Below are positions 9,225 through 16,762 of a DNA stretch of 37,951 bases, piece by piece (position 1 is the stretch's first letter; every line of letters begins with the position of its first letter). The stretch comes from Methylobacillus sp. (lineage in GTDB: Bacteria > Pseudomonadota > Gammaproteobacteria > Burkholderiales > Methylophilaceae): NCBI GenBank assembly GCA_031285185.1, contig JAITWS010000016.1, positions 1-37,951 on the forward strand. Reading direction: 5' to 3'. Position numbers and translations under genes: made by a program. The notes beneath the pieces are model-generated. The model ran no database searches and was not told the DNA's origin. It saw nothing but the letters and a program-made list of their open reading frames with translations.

Positions 9225-9734
9225 CAAACTACCCCTTTATGGTTCCGCACCCGGTCATGCGAGTTGCCTGTTAAATTTTAACTTTTGTATATTCGTATAG
9301 TTTAATAAAGACACGCGGGAGGCGCAATTGGAGAGTGAATTTGTGTCGTTTTGCGACATATTATTTTGAACCCCACCCTCATCCCAACTCCTTCGACAAG
9401 CTCAAGGCAGGCCTCTCCCGCAATTCCCGCCTTCGCGGGGAGGAGAGGGAGAACAGCGGGGCAAGCGTACCAGCGGTGGGTGGATAAACCGCGCAGCGGT
9501 GCAATCCGCCGTTTTTGTTTGAATCATCAAAGTTGATTATGTTGGATGACAGCCTGCGGCCTTATTCAGCCATCACCGCAGCAACGTCAATAAAACACCG
9601 TTCGTACTGAGCTTGTCGCAAGATGAACAACATTTGATCTGTGTTGCCCGCCCTTCGACAGGCTCAGGACGAACGGGGTATTTACCTTCGTTTGGGCGGG
9701 TTTGAAACCCGCCCCTGCACAGAAAGAAGAGGAG
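9225..9734. repeat. Gene-free 510-bp region with nested dispersed repeats
   Basis: No coding region is supported here. 9227-9320 is AT-rich and should hold the autotransporter promoter. At about 9370-9450 a family A repeat appears to be split by a family B piece (CTTCGACAAGCTCAAGG) and another palindrome (CCCGCCTTCGCGGGG). Family B copies are at 9598-9625 and 9651-9678, in opposite orientations, and a family C perfect palindrome is at 9694-9714, close to the end of the AbrB-like gene. Confidence 0.7.
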
Positions 9735-9950
9735 TTACAACCTGACCCACGCGACTGCGCCTTCGACATCGTGGTCGGTCATTCCGAAGCGTTCCAGTTT
9801 TTTTCGGATAGCTTGGACTTGGTGCGGGCGCAGCGGGGTCAGGACGATCTTGCCGTTTTCGAGGGTGGCGTCGAAGTATTCGACTCCCGTGCCGGAGATC
9901 AGCGTTTTGGGCAGGGTGATCTGGCTTTGCGAGGTAAGTTTGACGAGCAT
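9735..9950 (-). CDS. AbrB/MazE/SpoVT-type DNA-binding protein (orphan antitoxin-like)
   Basis: A 71-residue protein. The N-terminal half, MLVKLTSQSQITLPKTLI, is a swapped-hairpin AbrB/MazE DNA-binding motif (the usual form is KLTSKGQITIPKxI). The rest reads EYFDATLENGKIVLTPLRP, typical of antitoxins of this class, with a short charged tail (AIRKKLERFGMTDHDVEGAVAWVR) that would normally contact a toxin. The start at 9950 is the first residue of the conserved domain; the longer frame upstream adds unrelated sequence. No PIN, MazF or other toxin gene is found on either side, so this is a solitary regulator or a leftover of a toxin-antitoxin pair. Family call is fairly sure, function open. Confidence 0.75.
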   Translation of the reverse strand: MLVKLTSQSQITLPKTLISGTGVEYFDATLENGKIVLTPLRPHQVQAIRKKLERFGMTDHDVEGAVAWVRL

Positions 9951-10012
9951 GATAGCGACTCCGGGAGATGCGGCTTGCACGCTTGATTTTAGACCATGCG
10001 CGCGCAAATGAA

Positions 10013-10034
10013 CAAGGGCGCCGTAGCGCCCTTG
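10013..10034 (-). terminator. Hairpin after the IalB-family gene
   Basis: A 9-bp perfect inverted repeat (CAAGGGCGC and GCGCCCTTG around a 4-nt loop) lies 23 nt beyond the stop of the IalB-family gene in its direction of transcription. The following bases are only moderately T-rich (TTCATTTG), so it is a probable but weak intrinsic terminator. Confidence 0.5.
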
Positions 10035-10056
10035 ATGCGATTTGACGATGCTGCTT

Positions 10057-10632
10057 TTATTTTGCCAATTCCACCGCGCGGTTGTAGGCGGTTTGGAAGC
10101 CTTTGAGCGAGACGCTGAAGGCGACATCCTTGCCTGCGCTGCCTTCGGCGGCTGCGGCGGTGGCGTTGATTTTGAGTTGCTTGCCTTTGTTGTAGGCGGC
10201 GAGCGTCGCGGAATCCAGCGTGAGTTCGACCACGCAGCCGATGGGGAAGCAGGTGCGGAAGCGTTGCGTCGCGCCGACTTTGCCGTCGTCGAGTTGCAGC
10301 GTCACGCCTTTTTGAATGTCGAGACCGAAGGGCAGAACGAGCGTGGCTTTGGCGGAGCCTTTGCCCGGCAGCAACTCGACCAGCAGCACGCGCTGGCGGC
10401 TTTGCGAATCGGATTGTTCCTGCGCGATGGCGCAAATTTTGGTGGTTTGCTTGTCCTTGTCCTGCGGCGTGGCGCAGCTCACCATCCAGTCGTCATAGGT
10501 TTCGCGCACGGAGGATGCGCCGCCGGGCAGATTGCCATTGCTCTGCGCGTTGGCACCAAACGGCGCGACCAGCACAAGGGCAGCAATGGCCACGGGGGAG
10601 ATGATCTTCAATAGCATGGTGGAGAGTTTCAT
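10057..10632 (-). CDS. Invasion-associated locus B (IalB) family periplasmic protein
   Basis: A 191-residue exported protein. The signal peptide has a hydrophobic core (SPVAIAALVLVAPF) and a GANAQS cleavage region. The mature part carries the family features: YDDWMVSC near the start, a second Cys in KICAIAQEQ, an ILPFGLDI-like strand (VLPFGLDIQKGVTLQLD) and the TCFPIGCV motif with a Cys pair, giving two likely disulfides. The length equals the family norm. IalB is named for erythrocyte invasion in Bartonella, but the family is widespread in environmental proteobacteria and its biochemical role is unknown, so the name should not be read as pathogenicity. The ATG at 10632 gives the full signal peptide, although no strong ribosome binding site precedes it. 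Confidence 0.88.
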   Translation of the reverse strand: MKLSTMLLKIISPVAIAALVLVAPFGANAQSNGNLPGGASSVRETYDDWMVSCATPQDKDKQTTKICAIAQEQSDSQSRQRVLLVELLPGKGSAKATLVLPFGLDIQKGVTLQLDDGKVGATQRFRTCFPIGCVVELTLDSATLAAYNKGKQLKINATAAAAEGSAGKDVAFSVSLKGFQTAYNRAVELAK

Positions 10633-10720
10633 CGGGATTTGTCCAATTGTTCAGGTTGATGGAAGCGGTGAATTTTACCGGAAATCGCAGGTGTGGGAAA
10701 TTGGGGGGAATCATCACCCT

Positions 10721-10844
10721 CGTCATTGCGAGTGCAGCGAAGCAATCCAGCCCCTGCTTTTCCCATCTTCGCGGTAATGATCGGGGCGGGGATGTCCCGA
10801 TTGGATTTCTGGATTGCCACGGCGCTTCGCGCCTCGCAATGACG
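10721..10844. repeat. Paired inverted dispersed repeat (family D)
   Basis: Two facing copies of the same element: CGTCATTGCGAG...GCAATCCAG at 10721-10750, and its inverted counterpart CTGGATTGC...CGCAATGACG at 10809-10844. They are separated by about 58 bp, so the pair can fold into a long cruciform or hairpin, as in REP/BIME elements. The same pairing recurs at 24859-24987 and 37793-37882. Confidence 0.8.
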
Positions 10845-10872
10845 GAGGTGTCGGGGTTCGTAAATTTTCGAC

Positions 10873-11325
10873 CTACGCATTTTCCCCGTCATTGAAACGC
10901 CGGATCAGGGTGAGCAGGGTATCGAATTCTTCGCGGGTGAATCCGCGCAGGTGTTGGTTGAGGCTTTCGGCGATGATGTCGGGGATTTTTTGCGCGAGGC
11001 GGCGGCCTGCTTCGGTGAGTTCGATGTCGAGCACGCGGCGGTCGGTGGTGTTGCGTTTGCGGGTGACGAGGTTTTTGTTTTCCAGCCTGTCCAACATGCG
11101 GGTCATGGTGCTGGTGTCCACGTTGTTGCAGCGCGCGAGTTCGGCGGCGGTGGAGGCTTTGCCGCTGGCGAGCAGCACGAGCGGTGCCCATTGCAGCGGG
11201 GTGAGTCCCAGACCCGCGACTTTTTCGTCCACGGTGCGGTGGAAGGCTTGCACGCCGTTTTTCATCAGCGCGGCGACGGATTCGCCGACGACGTAGGTTG
11301 CGCTGCTGTAAAATTTTTTCGCCAC
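10873..11325 (-). CDS. MarR family transcriptional regulator
   Basis: A 150-residue MarR-type winged-helix regulator. The central part, TPLQWAPLVLLASG followed by STAAELARCNNVDTSTMTRMLDRLENKNLVTRKRNTTDRRVLDIELTEAGR, is the wHTH with recognition helix and the DRR wing. The N- and C-terminal helices form the dimer interface. The start is GTG at 11325, preceded by GGAG 10 nt upstream; no ATG in this frame fits. It is divergent from an RND efflux operon, the classic arrangement for a ligand-released repressor of a pump. Repeated TGCAACT boxes overlap its own -35 region, suggesting autorepression. The inducer cannot be predicted. Confidence 0.9.
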   Translation of the reverse strand: MAKKFYSSATYVVGESVAALMKNGVQAFHRTVDEKVAGLGLTPLQWAPLVLLASGKASTAAELARCNNVDTSTMTRMLDRLENKNLVTRKRNTTDRRVLDIELTEAGRRLAQKIPDIIAESLNQHLRGFTREEFDTLLTLIRRFNDGENA

Positions 11326-11339
11326 CGGGAATCAACTCC

Positions 11340-11401
11340 AGTTGTAAACTTTTGCATCATAGAGTTAAAATGCTGCACATGCAACTATTGCTATTGCAAC
11401 T
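11340..11401 (-). promoter_or_regulatory. marR promoter with putative MarR operator boxes
   Basis: On the minus strand TTGCAT (11379-11384) and TATGAT (11356-11361) are separated by 17-18 bp, as in a sigma-70 promoter for the MarR gene. On the plus strand TGCAACT occurs twice as a direct repeat (11380-11386 and 11395-11401), and its near-complement AGTTGTA lies at 11340-11346. The boxes cover the -35 and the region between the divergent genes. Operator function is inferred from position and symmetry only. Confidence 0.5.
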
Positions 11402-11441
11402 TTAATGCGTTGGTTGGCGAGAAAAGGGATTTTCAAGCATA

Positions 11442-11549
11442 CCGTTCGCCCTGAGCTTGTCGAAGGGCGGTGGCTGCCAGGCCAGACGTTGCGATATGTC
11501 CGTTCATCCTTCGATCCTTCGACAAGCTCAGGATCAGGACGAACGGGGA
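11442..11549. repeat. Inverted pair of family B repeats in the RND operon leader
   Basis: CCGTTCGCCCTGAGCTTG runs forward at 11442-11468, and the inverted form (CCTTCGACAAGCTCAGGA, then ACGAACGG) lies at 11515-11549. Together they can fold into a long stem with a loop of about 45 nt. The pair sits 28 bp upstream of the RND permease start, so it is probably in the operon leader or just upstream of it. Confidence 0.75.
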
Positions 11550-11576
11550 AATTTGTTCAATGATGCCGGGAACCTC

Positions 11577-14500
11577 ATGCAAAATATAGTCAAAATCGCT
11601 CTGAGCAGGCCGTACACCTTTGTCGTGATGGCGGTGTTGGTGCTGATTTTCGGGGTGTTGGCCGCGATGCGGACTTCGGTGGATATTTTTCCCGAAATCC
11701 GCATTCCGGTGATCGCGGTGGCGTGGCAATACACCGGGCTGCCGCCGGACGAGATGGCGGGGCGCATCACGACGTCATACGAGCGCGCGCTGACCACGAC
11801 CGTCAACGATATCGAGCATATCGAGGCCAATTCCTACACAGGTTTCGGCGTCGTCAAGATTTTTTTCCATCCAGGTGTCAACATCGCAACCGCCAACGCG
11901 CAGGTGACGGCGATATCGCAAACCGTGACGCGGCAGATGCCCGCCGGAACCACGCCGCCGCTTATCATCAATTACAGCGCTTCCACCGTGCCGATTTTGC
12001 AGGTGGCGCTGTCCGGGCGCGGCATGACGGAGCAGGCGCTGGGCGATCTCGGTCTCAATACGATACGCACGCGGCTGATTACGGTGCAGGGCGCGGCGGT
12101 TCCTTTTCCTTTTGGCGGCAAGACGCGGCAGGTGCAGATTGATCTTGATTCGCGCGCGATGCAGGCGCGCGGGCTTTCCTCGCAGGATGTGGCGAACGCG
12201 CTGGCGGCGCAGAATCTGATTTTGCCGATAGGCACGCAGAAAATCGGCAGCCATGAATACACGCTCAAACTCAACAACGCGCCTTCCGCGATTGATGACC
12301 TCAACAATCTGCCGGTGCGCTCGGTCAACGGCGCGATGGTGTATATCCGCGATGTGGCGCATGTGCATGACGGCAATCCGCCGCAGACCAATATCGTGCA
12401 TGTGGATGGCGACCGTTCGGTGCTGATGTCGGTGCTCAAGAACGGCAGCACTTCGACGCTGGACATCGTTTCCGGCATCAAGGACAAGCTCAATGAAATC
12501 AAGCCGACGCTGCCCGAGACGCTCAACGTCAAGCCGATCAACGACCAGTCGCTGTTCGTGCGCGCGGCAATCAAGGGCGTGGCGTTTGAGGGTGTGATCG
12601 CCGCCGCGCTGACCAGTTTGATGATTTTGCTGTTCCTCGGCAGTTGGCGTTCGACCATCATCATCGCGATCTCGATTCCGCTTTCGATTCTGGGCGCGAT
12701 CGCCGCGCTCGCGGCGATGGGCGAAACGCTCAACATCATGACGCTGGGCGGTCTCGCGCTGGCGGTGGGCATCTTGGTGGACGACGCGACGGTGACCATA
12801 GAAAACATCAACTGGCATCTGGAGCAGGGCAAGGAAGTGGAACCCGCGATCCTCGACGGCGCGGCGCAGATCGTCACGCCCGCGTTCGTTTCGCTGCTGT
12901 GCATTTGCATTGTGTTCGTGCCGATGTTTTTCCTCGAAGGCGTCGCGCGTTTTCTGTTCGTGCCGATGGCGCTCGCGGTGATGTTCGCGATGATGAGTTC
13001 CTTTATTTTGTCGCGCACGCTGGTTCCGACCATGGCGAAATACATGCTCAAGCCGCACGCGCCGCATACCGATCTGCACGGAACCCACGAGGCGCTGCCG
13101 CCCACGCGCAATCCGCTGGTGTTGTTGCAGCGCAATTTCGAGGCGCGTTTCGAGCGTTTCCGCGACGGCTATCGCGCGATTCTCGAACTCGCGCTCGCCA
13201 ATCGCCGCAAATTCGTGCTCGGCTTTTTGGCGTTCGTGCTGGCGACATCGGCGCTGATTCCGTTTCTGGGACGCAACTTTTTCCCCTCGGTGGACAGCGG
13301 TCAGATTCTCATGCACGCGCGCGTTCCCATCGGCACGCGCGTGGAGGAAACCGCGCAACGTTTCGCGTTGATCGAGGAGGCGATCAAGCGCGTGATTCCG
13401 CCGGACGAGATCGAATCGCTGGTGGATAACATCGGAATGCCGATCAGCTCGATCAATCTGACCTACAACAACACCGGCGTGATCGGCTCGCAGGACGGCG
13501 ATATTTCCATCGCGCTCAAGGAAAATCACGCGCCGACGGCGGGCTATGTGAGTCGCTTGCGCGAGCAGTTGCCGCATCAGTTTCCCGGAACCACGTTTTC
13601 GTTTCCGCCCGCGGACATCGTAAGCCAGATTCTCAATTTCGGTTCGCCCGCGCCGATTGATATTCAGATACGCGGCGGCAAGACGGAGGCGAGTTTTGAA
13701 TACGCGAATCGTCTGCTGGAAAAAATCCGCAAGATTCCGGGCGTGGCCGACGCGCGCATCCAGCAAGCGCGCACCGTGCCGCGTTTCGCCATCAACATTG
13801 ACCGCACGCGCGCGCAGGAAATGGGGCTGACCACGCGCGATGTGACCAACAGTCTGGTGGTGAGTCTCGCGGGCAGTTCGCAGGTCGCGCCGACGTTCTG
13901 GCTCAACCCGGAAAACGGCGTGTCGTATCCCATCGTGCTGCAAACGCCGCAATACCAACTGGATGATTTGACCACGCTTGCCAATCTGCCCATAGGCAGC
14001 AACAATCCGAACACGCCGACGCAAACTTTGGGCGCGATCGCGACATTTGAACGCGGGCTTTCCAGCGCGGTGGTGAGCCAGTACGACATTCAATCCATGG
14101 TGCAAATTCACGCCGGAACGCAGGGACGCGATCTCGGCGCGGTTGCGGCGGATATTCAGAAAATTCTCGACGAGACAACCGCGCCCGTGCCGGAAGGCGC
14201 GAAACCCGCCGCCGATCATGCGCCCGTCGGGGCAAAGGTTGTCATGCTGGGTCAGGTGAAAACCATGCACGATTCGTTTCTGGGTCTGGTGCTCGGACTC
14301 ATTGGCGCGATTGTGCTGATTTATCTTTTGATCGTGGTCAACTTCCAGTCGTGGAGCGATCCCTTCGTGATTATCATGGCGCTGCCCGCCGCGCTCGCGG
14401 GCATTGTGTGGATGTTGTTCGCCACTTACACGCCGCTCTCCGTCCCCGCGCTGACCGGCGCCATCATGTGCATGGGCGTGGCCACCGCCAACAGCGTGCT

Positions 14501-14804
14501 CGTCATCAGCTTCGCGCGCGAGCGGCTCAACGCGCTGGGCGATGCGACGAAGGCCGCCATCGAAGCCGGTTTTGTGCGCTTCCGCCCGGTGTTGATGACC
14601 GCGCTCGCCATGATAATCGGCATGACGCCGATGGCGCTGGGGCTGGGCGAGGGCGGTGAGCAGAACGCGCCGCTCGGTCGCGCCGTGATCGGCGGTTTGA
14701 TTTTCGCCACCATTGCGACATTGTTGTTCGTGCCGGTGGTGTTCAGCATCGTTCATCGCAACTATCAAAAACCCAAGTCTGACGGAGAACCTCATGTCCA
14801 CTGA
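11577..14804 (+). CDS. RND family efflux permease (AcrB/MdtB-like, HAE group)
   Basis: A 1075-residue inner-membrane proton-driven exporter of normal length for the family. TM1 starts at once (NIVKIALSRPYTFVVMAVLV). A large periplasmic loop follows, then TM2-6, including TM4 LALAVGILVDDATVTIEN, whose acidic pair (D402, D403) carries the proton relay. The second half repeats the pattern: TM7, loop, and TM8-12 from LGLVLGLIGAIVLIYLLIVV onward. The first visible start is ATG at 11577; longer frames upstream run through dispersed repeats. The adaptor gene starts 11 nt before its stop, so the two are coupled. MarR-type control from the divergent gene is likely. No outer membrane factor is encoded nearby, so a TolC-like partner from elsewhere is needed. 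The substrate is unknown (drugs or toxic organics most likely). Confidence 0.95.
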   Translation: MQNIVKIALSRPYTFVVMAVLVLIFGVLAAMRTSVDIFPEIRIPVIAVAWQYTGLPPDEMAGRITTSYERALTTTVNDIEHIEANSYTGFGVVKIFFHPGVNIATANAQVTAISQTVTRQMPAGTTPPLIINYSASTVPILQVALSGRGMTEQALGDLGLNTIRTRLITVQGAAVPFPFGGKTRQVQIDLDSRAMQARGLSSQDVANALAAQNLILPIGTQKIGSHEYTLKLNNAPSAIDDLNNLPVRSVNGAMVYIRDVAHVHDGNPPQTNIVHVDGDRSVLMSVLKNGSTSTLDIVSGIKDKLNEIKPTLPETLNVKPINDQSLFVRAAIKGVAFEGVIAAALTSLMILLFLGSWRSTIIIAISIPLSILGAIAALAAMGETLNIMTLGGLALAVGILVDDATVTIENINWHLEQGKEVEPAILDGAAQIVTPAFVSLLCICIVFVPMFFLEGVARFLFVPMALAVMFAMMSSFILSRTLVPTMAKYMLKPHAPHTDLHGTHEALPPTRNPLVLLQRNFEARFERFRDGYRAILELALANRRKFVLGFLAFVLATSALIPFLGRNFFPSVDSGQILMHARVPIGTRVEETAQRFALIEEAIKRVIPPDEIESLVDNIGMPISSINLTYNNTGVIGSQDGDISIALKENHAPTAGYVSRLREQLPHQFPGTTFSFPPADIVSQILNFGSPAPIDIQIRGGKTEASFEYANRLLEKIRKIPGVADARIQQARTVPRFAINIDRTRAQEMGLTTRDVTNSLVVSLAGSSQVAPTFWLNPENGVSYPIVLQTPQYQLDDLTTLANLPIGSNNPNTPTQTLGAIATFERGLSSAVVSQYDIQSMVQIHAGTQGRDLGAVAADIQKILDETTAPVPEGAKPAADHAPVGAKVVMLGQVKTMHDSFLGLVLGLIGAIVLIYLLIVVNFQSWSDPFVIIMALPAALAGIVWMLFATYTPLSVPALTGAIMCMGVATANSVLVISFARERLNALGDATKAAIEAGFVRFRPVLMTALAMIIGMTPMALGLGEGGEQNAPLGRAVIGGLIFATIATLLFVPVVFSIVHRNYQKPKSDGEPHVH

Positions 14805-15963
14805 TCGCCCGCAAAACCAATCCCGCCGCGTATTGCGTCTGGGTGGATTCATCGCCCTCGTCGTGGCGGGCGTGGTCGTGGCGGGCGGCATCGTGACGCG
14901 CGCCCACGACAACAAAAAACTGGAAACATGGACGGAGGCGCAATCGCTGCCCAGCGTCAGCGTGGTCATGCCCGTGACCGGCGGCGCGGCTTCCGGTCTC
15001 AGTCTGCCCGCGCGTTTCGAGGCGTATTCCAAAGCGCCGATTTACGCGCGCACCAGCGGCTATCTCAAAAAATGGTACGTTGATATCGGCGCGGAAGTGC
15101 GCGCGGGACAAGTGTTGGCCGATATCGAAACGCCCGATCTCGATCAGCAACTGCTGCAAGCGCAGGCCGATCTCGCCACCGCCAAAGCCAACGAAACGCT
15201 CGCCAGAACGACTGCGGAACGCTGGAGTTCGCTGCTTGATTCGGGCGCGGTTTCGCCGCAGGAAGTGGATGAGAAAAAAGGCGAGCACGATGCCCGCCGC
15301 GCGATGAGCAACGCCGCGCAAGCCAATGTGAACCGGCTGGCCGCCATGCGCGGTTTCGCGCATATCGTGTCGCCGTTCGACGGCACGGTCACCGCGCGCA
15401 ACACCGATGTCGGCGCGCTTATCAGCGAAGGTGGCAACGGCAGCCCGGCGTTGTTCGAGGTTTCCGACACGCGCAAGCTGCGTTTATTCGTCAACGTGCC
15501 GCAAAATTATGTCGGCAATATCAGGATTGGAACCACCGCGGACATCACCGTGCCGGAACATCCCGAACAGACCTACACCGCCACGGTGGAATCCACGGCG
15601 CAGGCGGTGGATGCCGAATCGGACGCGATGCGCGTGCAGCTTTTCGTGGATAACAGCGAACGCAAACTGCTGCCCGGCGGCTATGCCAATGTGAATTTCA
15701 ATCTGCCGAACACCGTGCCCACGCTCAACATTCCTTCCAGCGCGTTGATCTTCGACAAATCCGGTTTGCAGGTGGCGACCGTGGATGCGAACGGCAAAGC
15801 GCATCTCAAGCCGGTCAAACTCGCGCGCGACATGGGCAAAACCGTGGAAATCAGCGCCGGATTGACCCCTGAGGATCGCGTGATCGAAAACCCGCCCGAC
15901 GGTATCGTTGAAGGTCAGGCCGTGCGCGTGGCCGAAGACAAGCCGGTGAAGGCGGAGAAATAG
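14794..15963 (+). CDS. RND efflux periplasmic adaptor (membrane fusion protein, HlyD/AcrA type)
   Basis: A 389-residue adaptor. An N-terminal membrane anchor or uncleaved signal (LGGFIALVVAGVVVAGGIV) is followed by a split lipoyl domain: SGYLKKWYVDIGAEVRAGQVLADIETPDLD in the first half and IVSPFDGTVTARNTDVGALI in the second. Between them is an alpha-hairpin rich in Ala, Gln and Glu, and beta-barrel and membrane-proximal domains follow. There is no lipobox Cys, so the anchor is the transmembrane segment. GGAG sits 7 nt before the ATG at 14794, inside the permease gene. The order permease then adaptor is the reverse of acrAB. It should bridge the permease to an unlinked TolC-like channel. It is the last gene of the operon; a MITE-like repeat and a strong terminator follow. 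Confidence 0.93.
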   Translation: MSTDRPQNQSRRVLRLGGFIALVVAGVVVAGGIVTRAHDNKKLETWTEAQSLPSVSVVMPVTGGAASGLSLPARFEAYSKAPIYARTSGYLKKWYVDIGAEVRAGQVLADIETPDLDQQLLQAQADLATAKANETLARTTAERWSSLLDSGAVSPQEVDEKKGEHDARRAMSNAAQANVNRLAAMRGFAHIVSPFDGTVTARNTDVGALISEGGNGSPALFEVSDTRKLRLFVNVPQNYVGNIRIGTTADITVPEHPEQTYTATVESTAQAVDAESDAMRVQLFVDNSERKLLPGGYANVNFNLPNTVPTLNIPSSALIFDKSGLQVATVDANGKAHLKPVKLARDMGKTVEISAGLTPEDRVIENPPDGIVEGQAVRVAEDKPVKAEK

Positions 15964-15972
15964 AGACGAGGC

Positions 15973-16152
15973 AATTCCCCTTCGGAGAAGGGGTGGACGC
16001 GAAGCGGACGGGGTAGTGTCACAAAGAAAATCGCCCCGCAGGGGCATGATACTGGTTTGAAAACGTGGATACAAAGTGCGACGCTACGCATCGCGATGTT
16101 GTCGTGAACTACCCCGTCGCCTTCGGCGCCACCCCTTCACGGAAGGGGAATT
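15973..16152. mobile_element. MITE-like palindromic element, copy 1
   Basis: A 180-bp element with imperfect terminal inverted repeats of about 45 bp. The left end starts AATTCCCCTTCGG and runs to GGGGTAGT; the right end runs from ACTACCCC to AAGGGGAATT. Inside is a small palindrome, GCCCC-GCA-GGGGC. A second copy at 22702-22860 has an almost identical left arm and a right arm with four differences over 50 bp. It contains no coding sequence. The shared ends with variable centre are what a non-autonomous miniature transposable element would show. Confidence 0.7.
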
Positions 16153-16180
16153 AAAAAAGCCCGCGAAACGCGGGCTTTTT
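16153..16180. terminator. Bidirectional intrinsic terminator
   Basis: GCCCGCG-AAA-CGCGGGC is flanked by A6 on the left and T5 on the right, so it works in both directions. It lies between the end of the RND adaptor (+) and the end of the DUF779 gene (-). Confidence 0.92.
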
Positions 16181-16200
16181 AATATGCCGACATCGTGATT

Positions 16201-16566
16201 CTAAATTTTTTCGGCGGCGAGTTCGGCCAGTTCTTCGTCGGTGAACAAGCGCGAGCGGGCGATGAAGGTTGTTCCGTCCGGGCCATCCAGCGCGAACGTG
16301 CCGCCGCGACTTTGTACCACGTCCACGATCAAATGCGTGTTTTGCGCGTATTCAAATTCGCGGTGGCTCATGTAATAAGGCGCGCCGCCGACCATGCCGA
16401 GATGGACATCGTTCGGGCTGATTTTGAATTCCCCTTGCGGGTAGCACAAGGGCACGCTGTTTTCGCAGCAGCCGCCGGATTGAAAAAACATCACCGGCCC
16501 GTGCAGTTTGGTCAGCGTGTTTATCAAGTCCAGCGCGGCCGGTGTTGCCGAGACGCGATCCGCCAT
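16201..16566 (-). CDS. DUF779 domain protein, aldehyde-dehydrogenase-associated
   Basis: A 121-residue soluble protein of the DUF779 family, commonly encoded beside aldehyde dehydrogenases; its function is unknown. The conserved core is visible: HGPVMFFQSGGCCENSVPLC with a Cys pair (C33, C34) and C41, then VHLGMVGG, and FIARSRLFTDEELAEL at the end. The Cys cluster suggests metal or thiol chemistry, but this is only an inference. AAGGAG sits 8 nt before the ATG at 16566. It is 196 bp downstream of the aldehyde dehydrogenase on the same strand, with only dispersed repeats between, so it is probably read from the same sigma-54 promoter. Confidence 0.85.
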   Translation of the reverse strand: MADRVSATPAALDLINTLTKLHGPVMFFQSGGCCENSVPLCYPQGEFKISPNDVHLGMVGGAPYYMSHREFEYAQNTHLIVDVVQSRGGTFALDGPDGTTFIARSRLFTDEELAELAAEKI

Positions 16567-16608
16567 GATTGTTCTCCTTGTTGAAGCGCAGTTTTGCTTT
16601 TAAACCCG

Positions 16609-16728
16609 CACCCTCACCCCTGCCCCTCTCCCGCAAGCGGGAGAGGGAACACCTGCGTTTTCTCCACATTTGCGGGGCTGTTGCAGTTCTCCCTCTCCCG
16701 CTTGCGGGAGAGGGTTGGGGTGAGGGTG
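16609..16728. repeat. Two inverted copies of family A repeat
   Basis: 16609-16648 carries the repeat in reverse orientation (CACCCTCACCCC then the CTCTCCCGC/GCGGGAGAG palindrome). 16687-16728 carries it forward, ending TTGGGGTGAGGGTG. The facing pair occupies nearly all the space between the aldehyde dehydrogenase and DUF779 genes. Confidence 0.8.
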
Positions 16729-16762
16729 AAGATTCAATGCAATCACCGGTGCGAAAACCGGA

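Noticed and set aside
10057..10632. IalB as evidence of a pathogen
   Set aside because: The family is widespread in free-living proteobacteria and nothing else in the window suggests virulence.
11775..15032. Very long antisense open frame (1085 codons) opposite the RND genes
   Set aside because: Composition is Arg/His-rich low-complexity with no domain; it mirrors the GC-rich third positions of the permease and adaptor genes.
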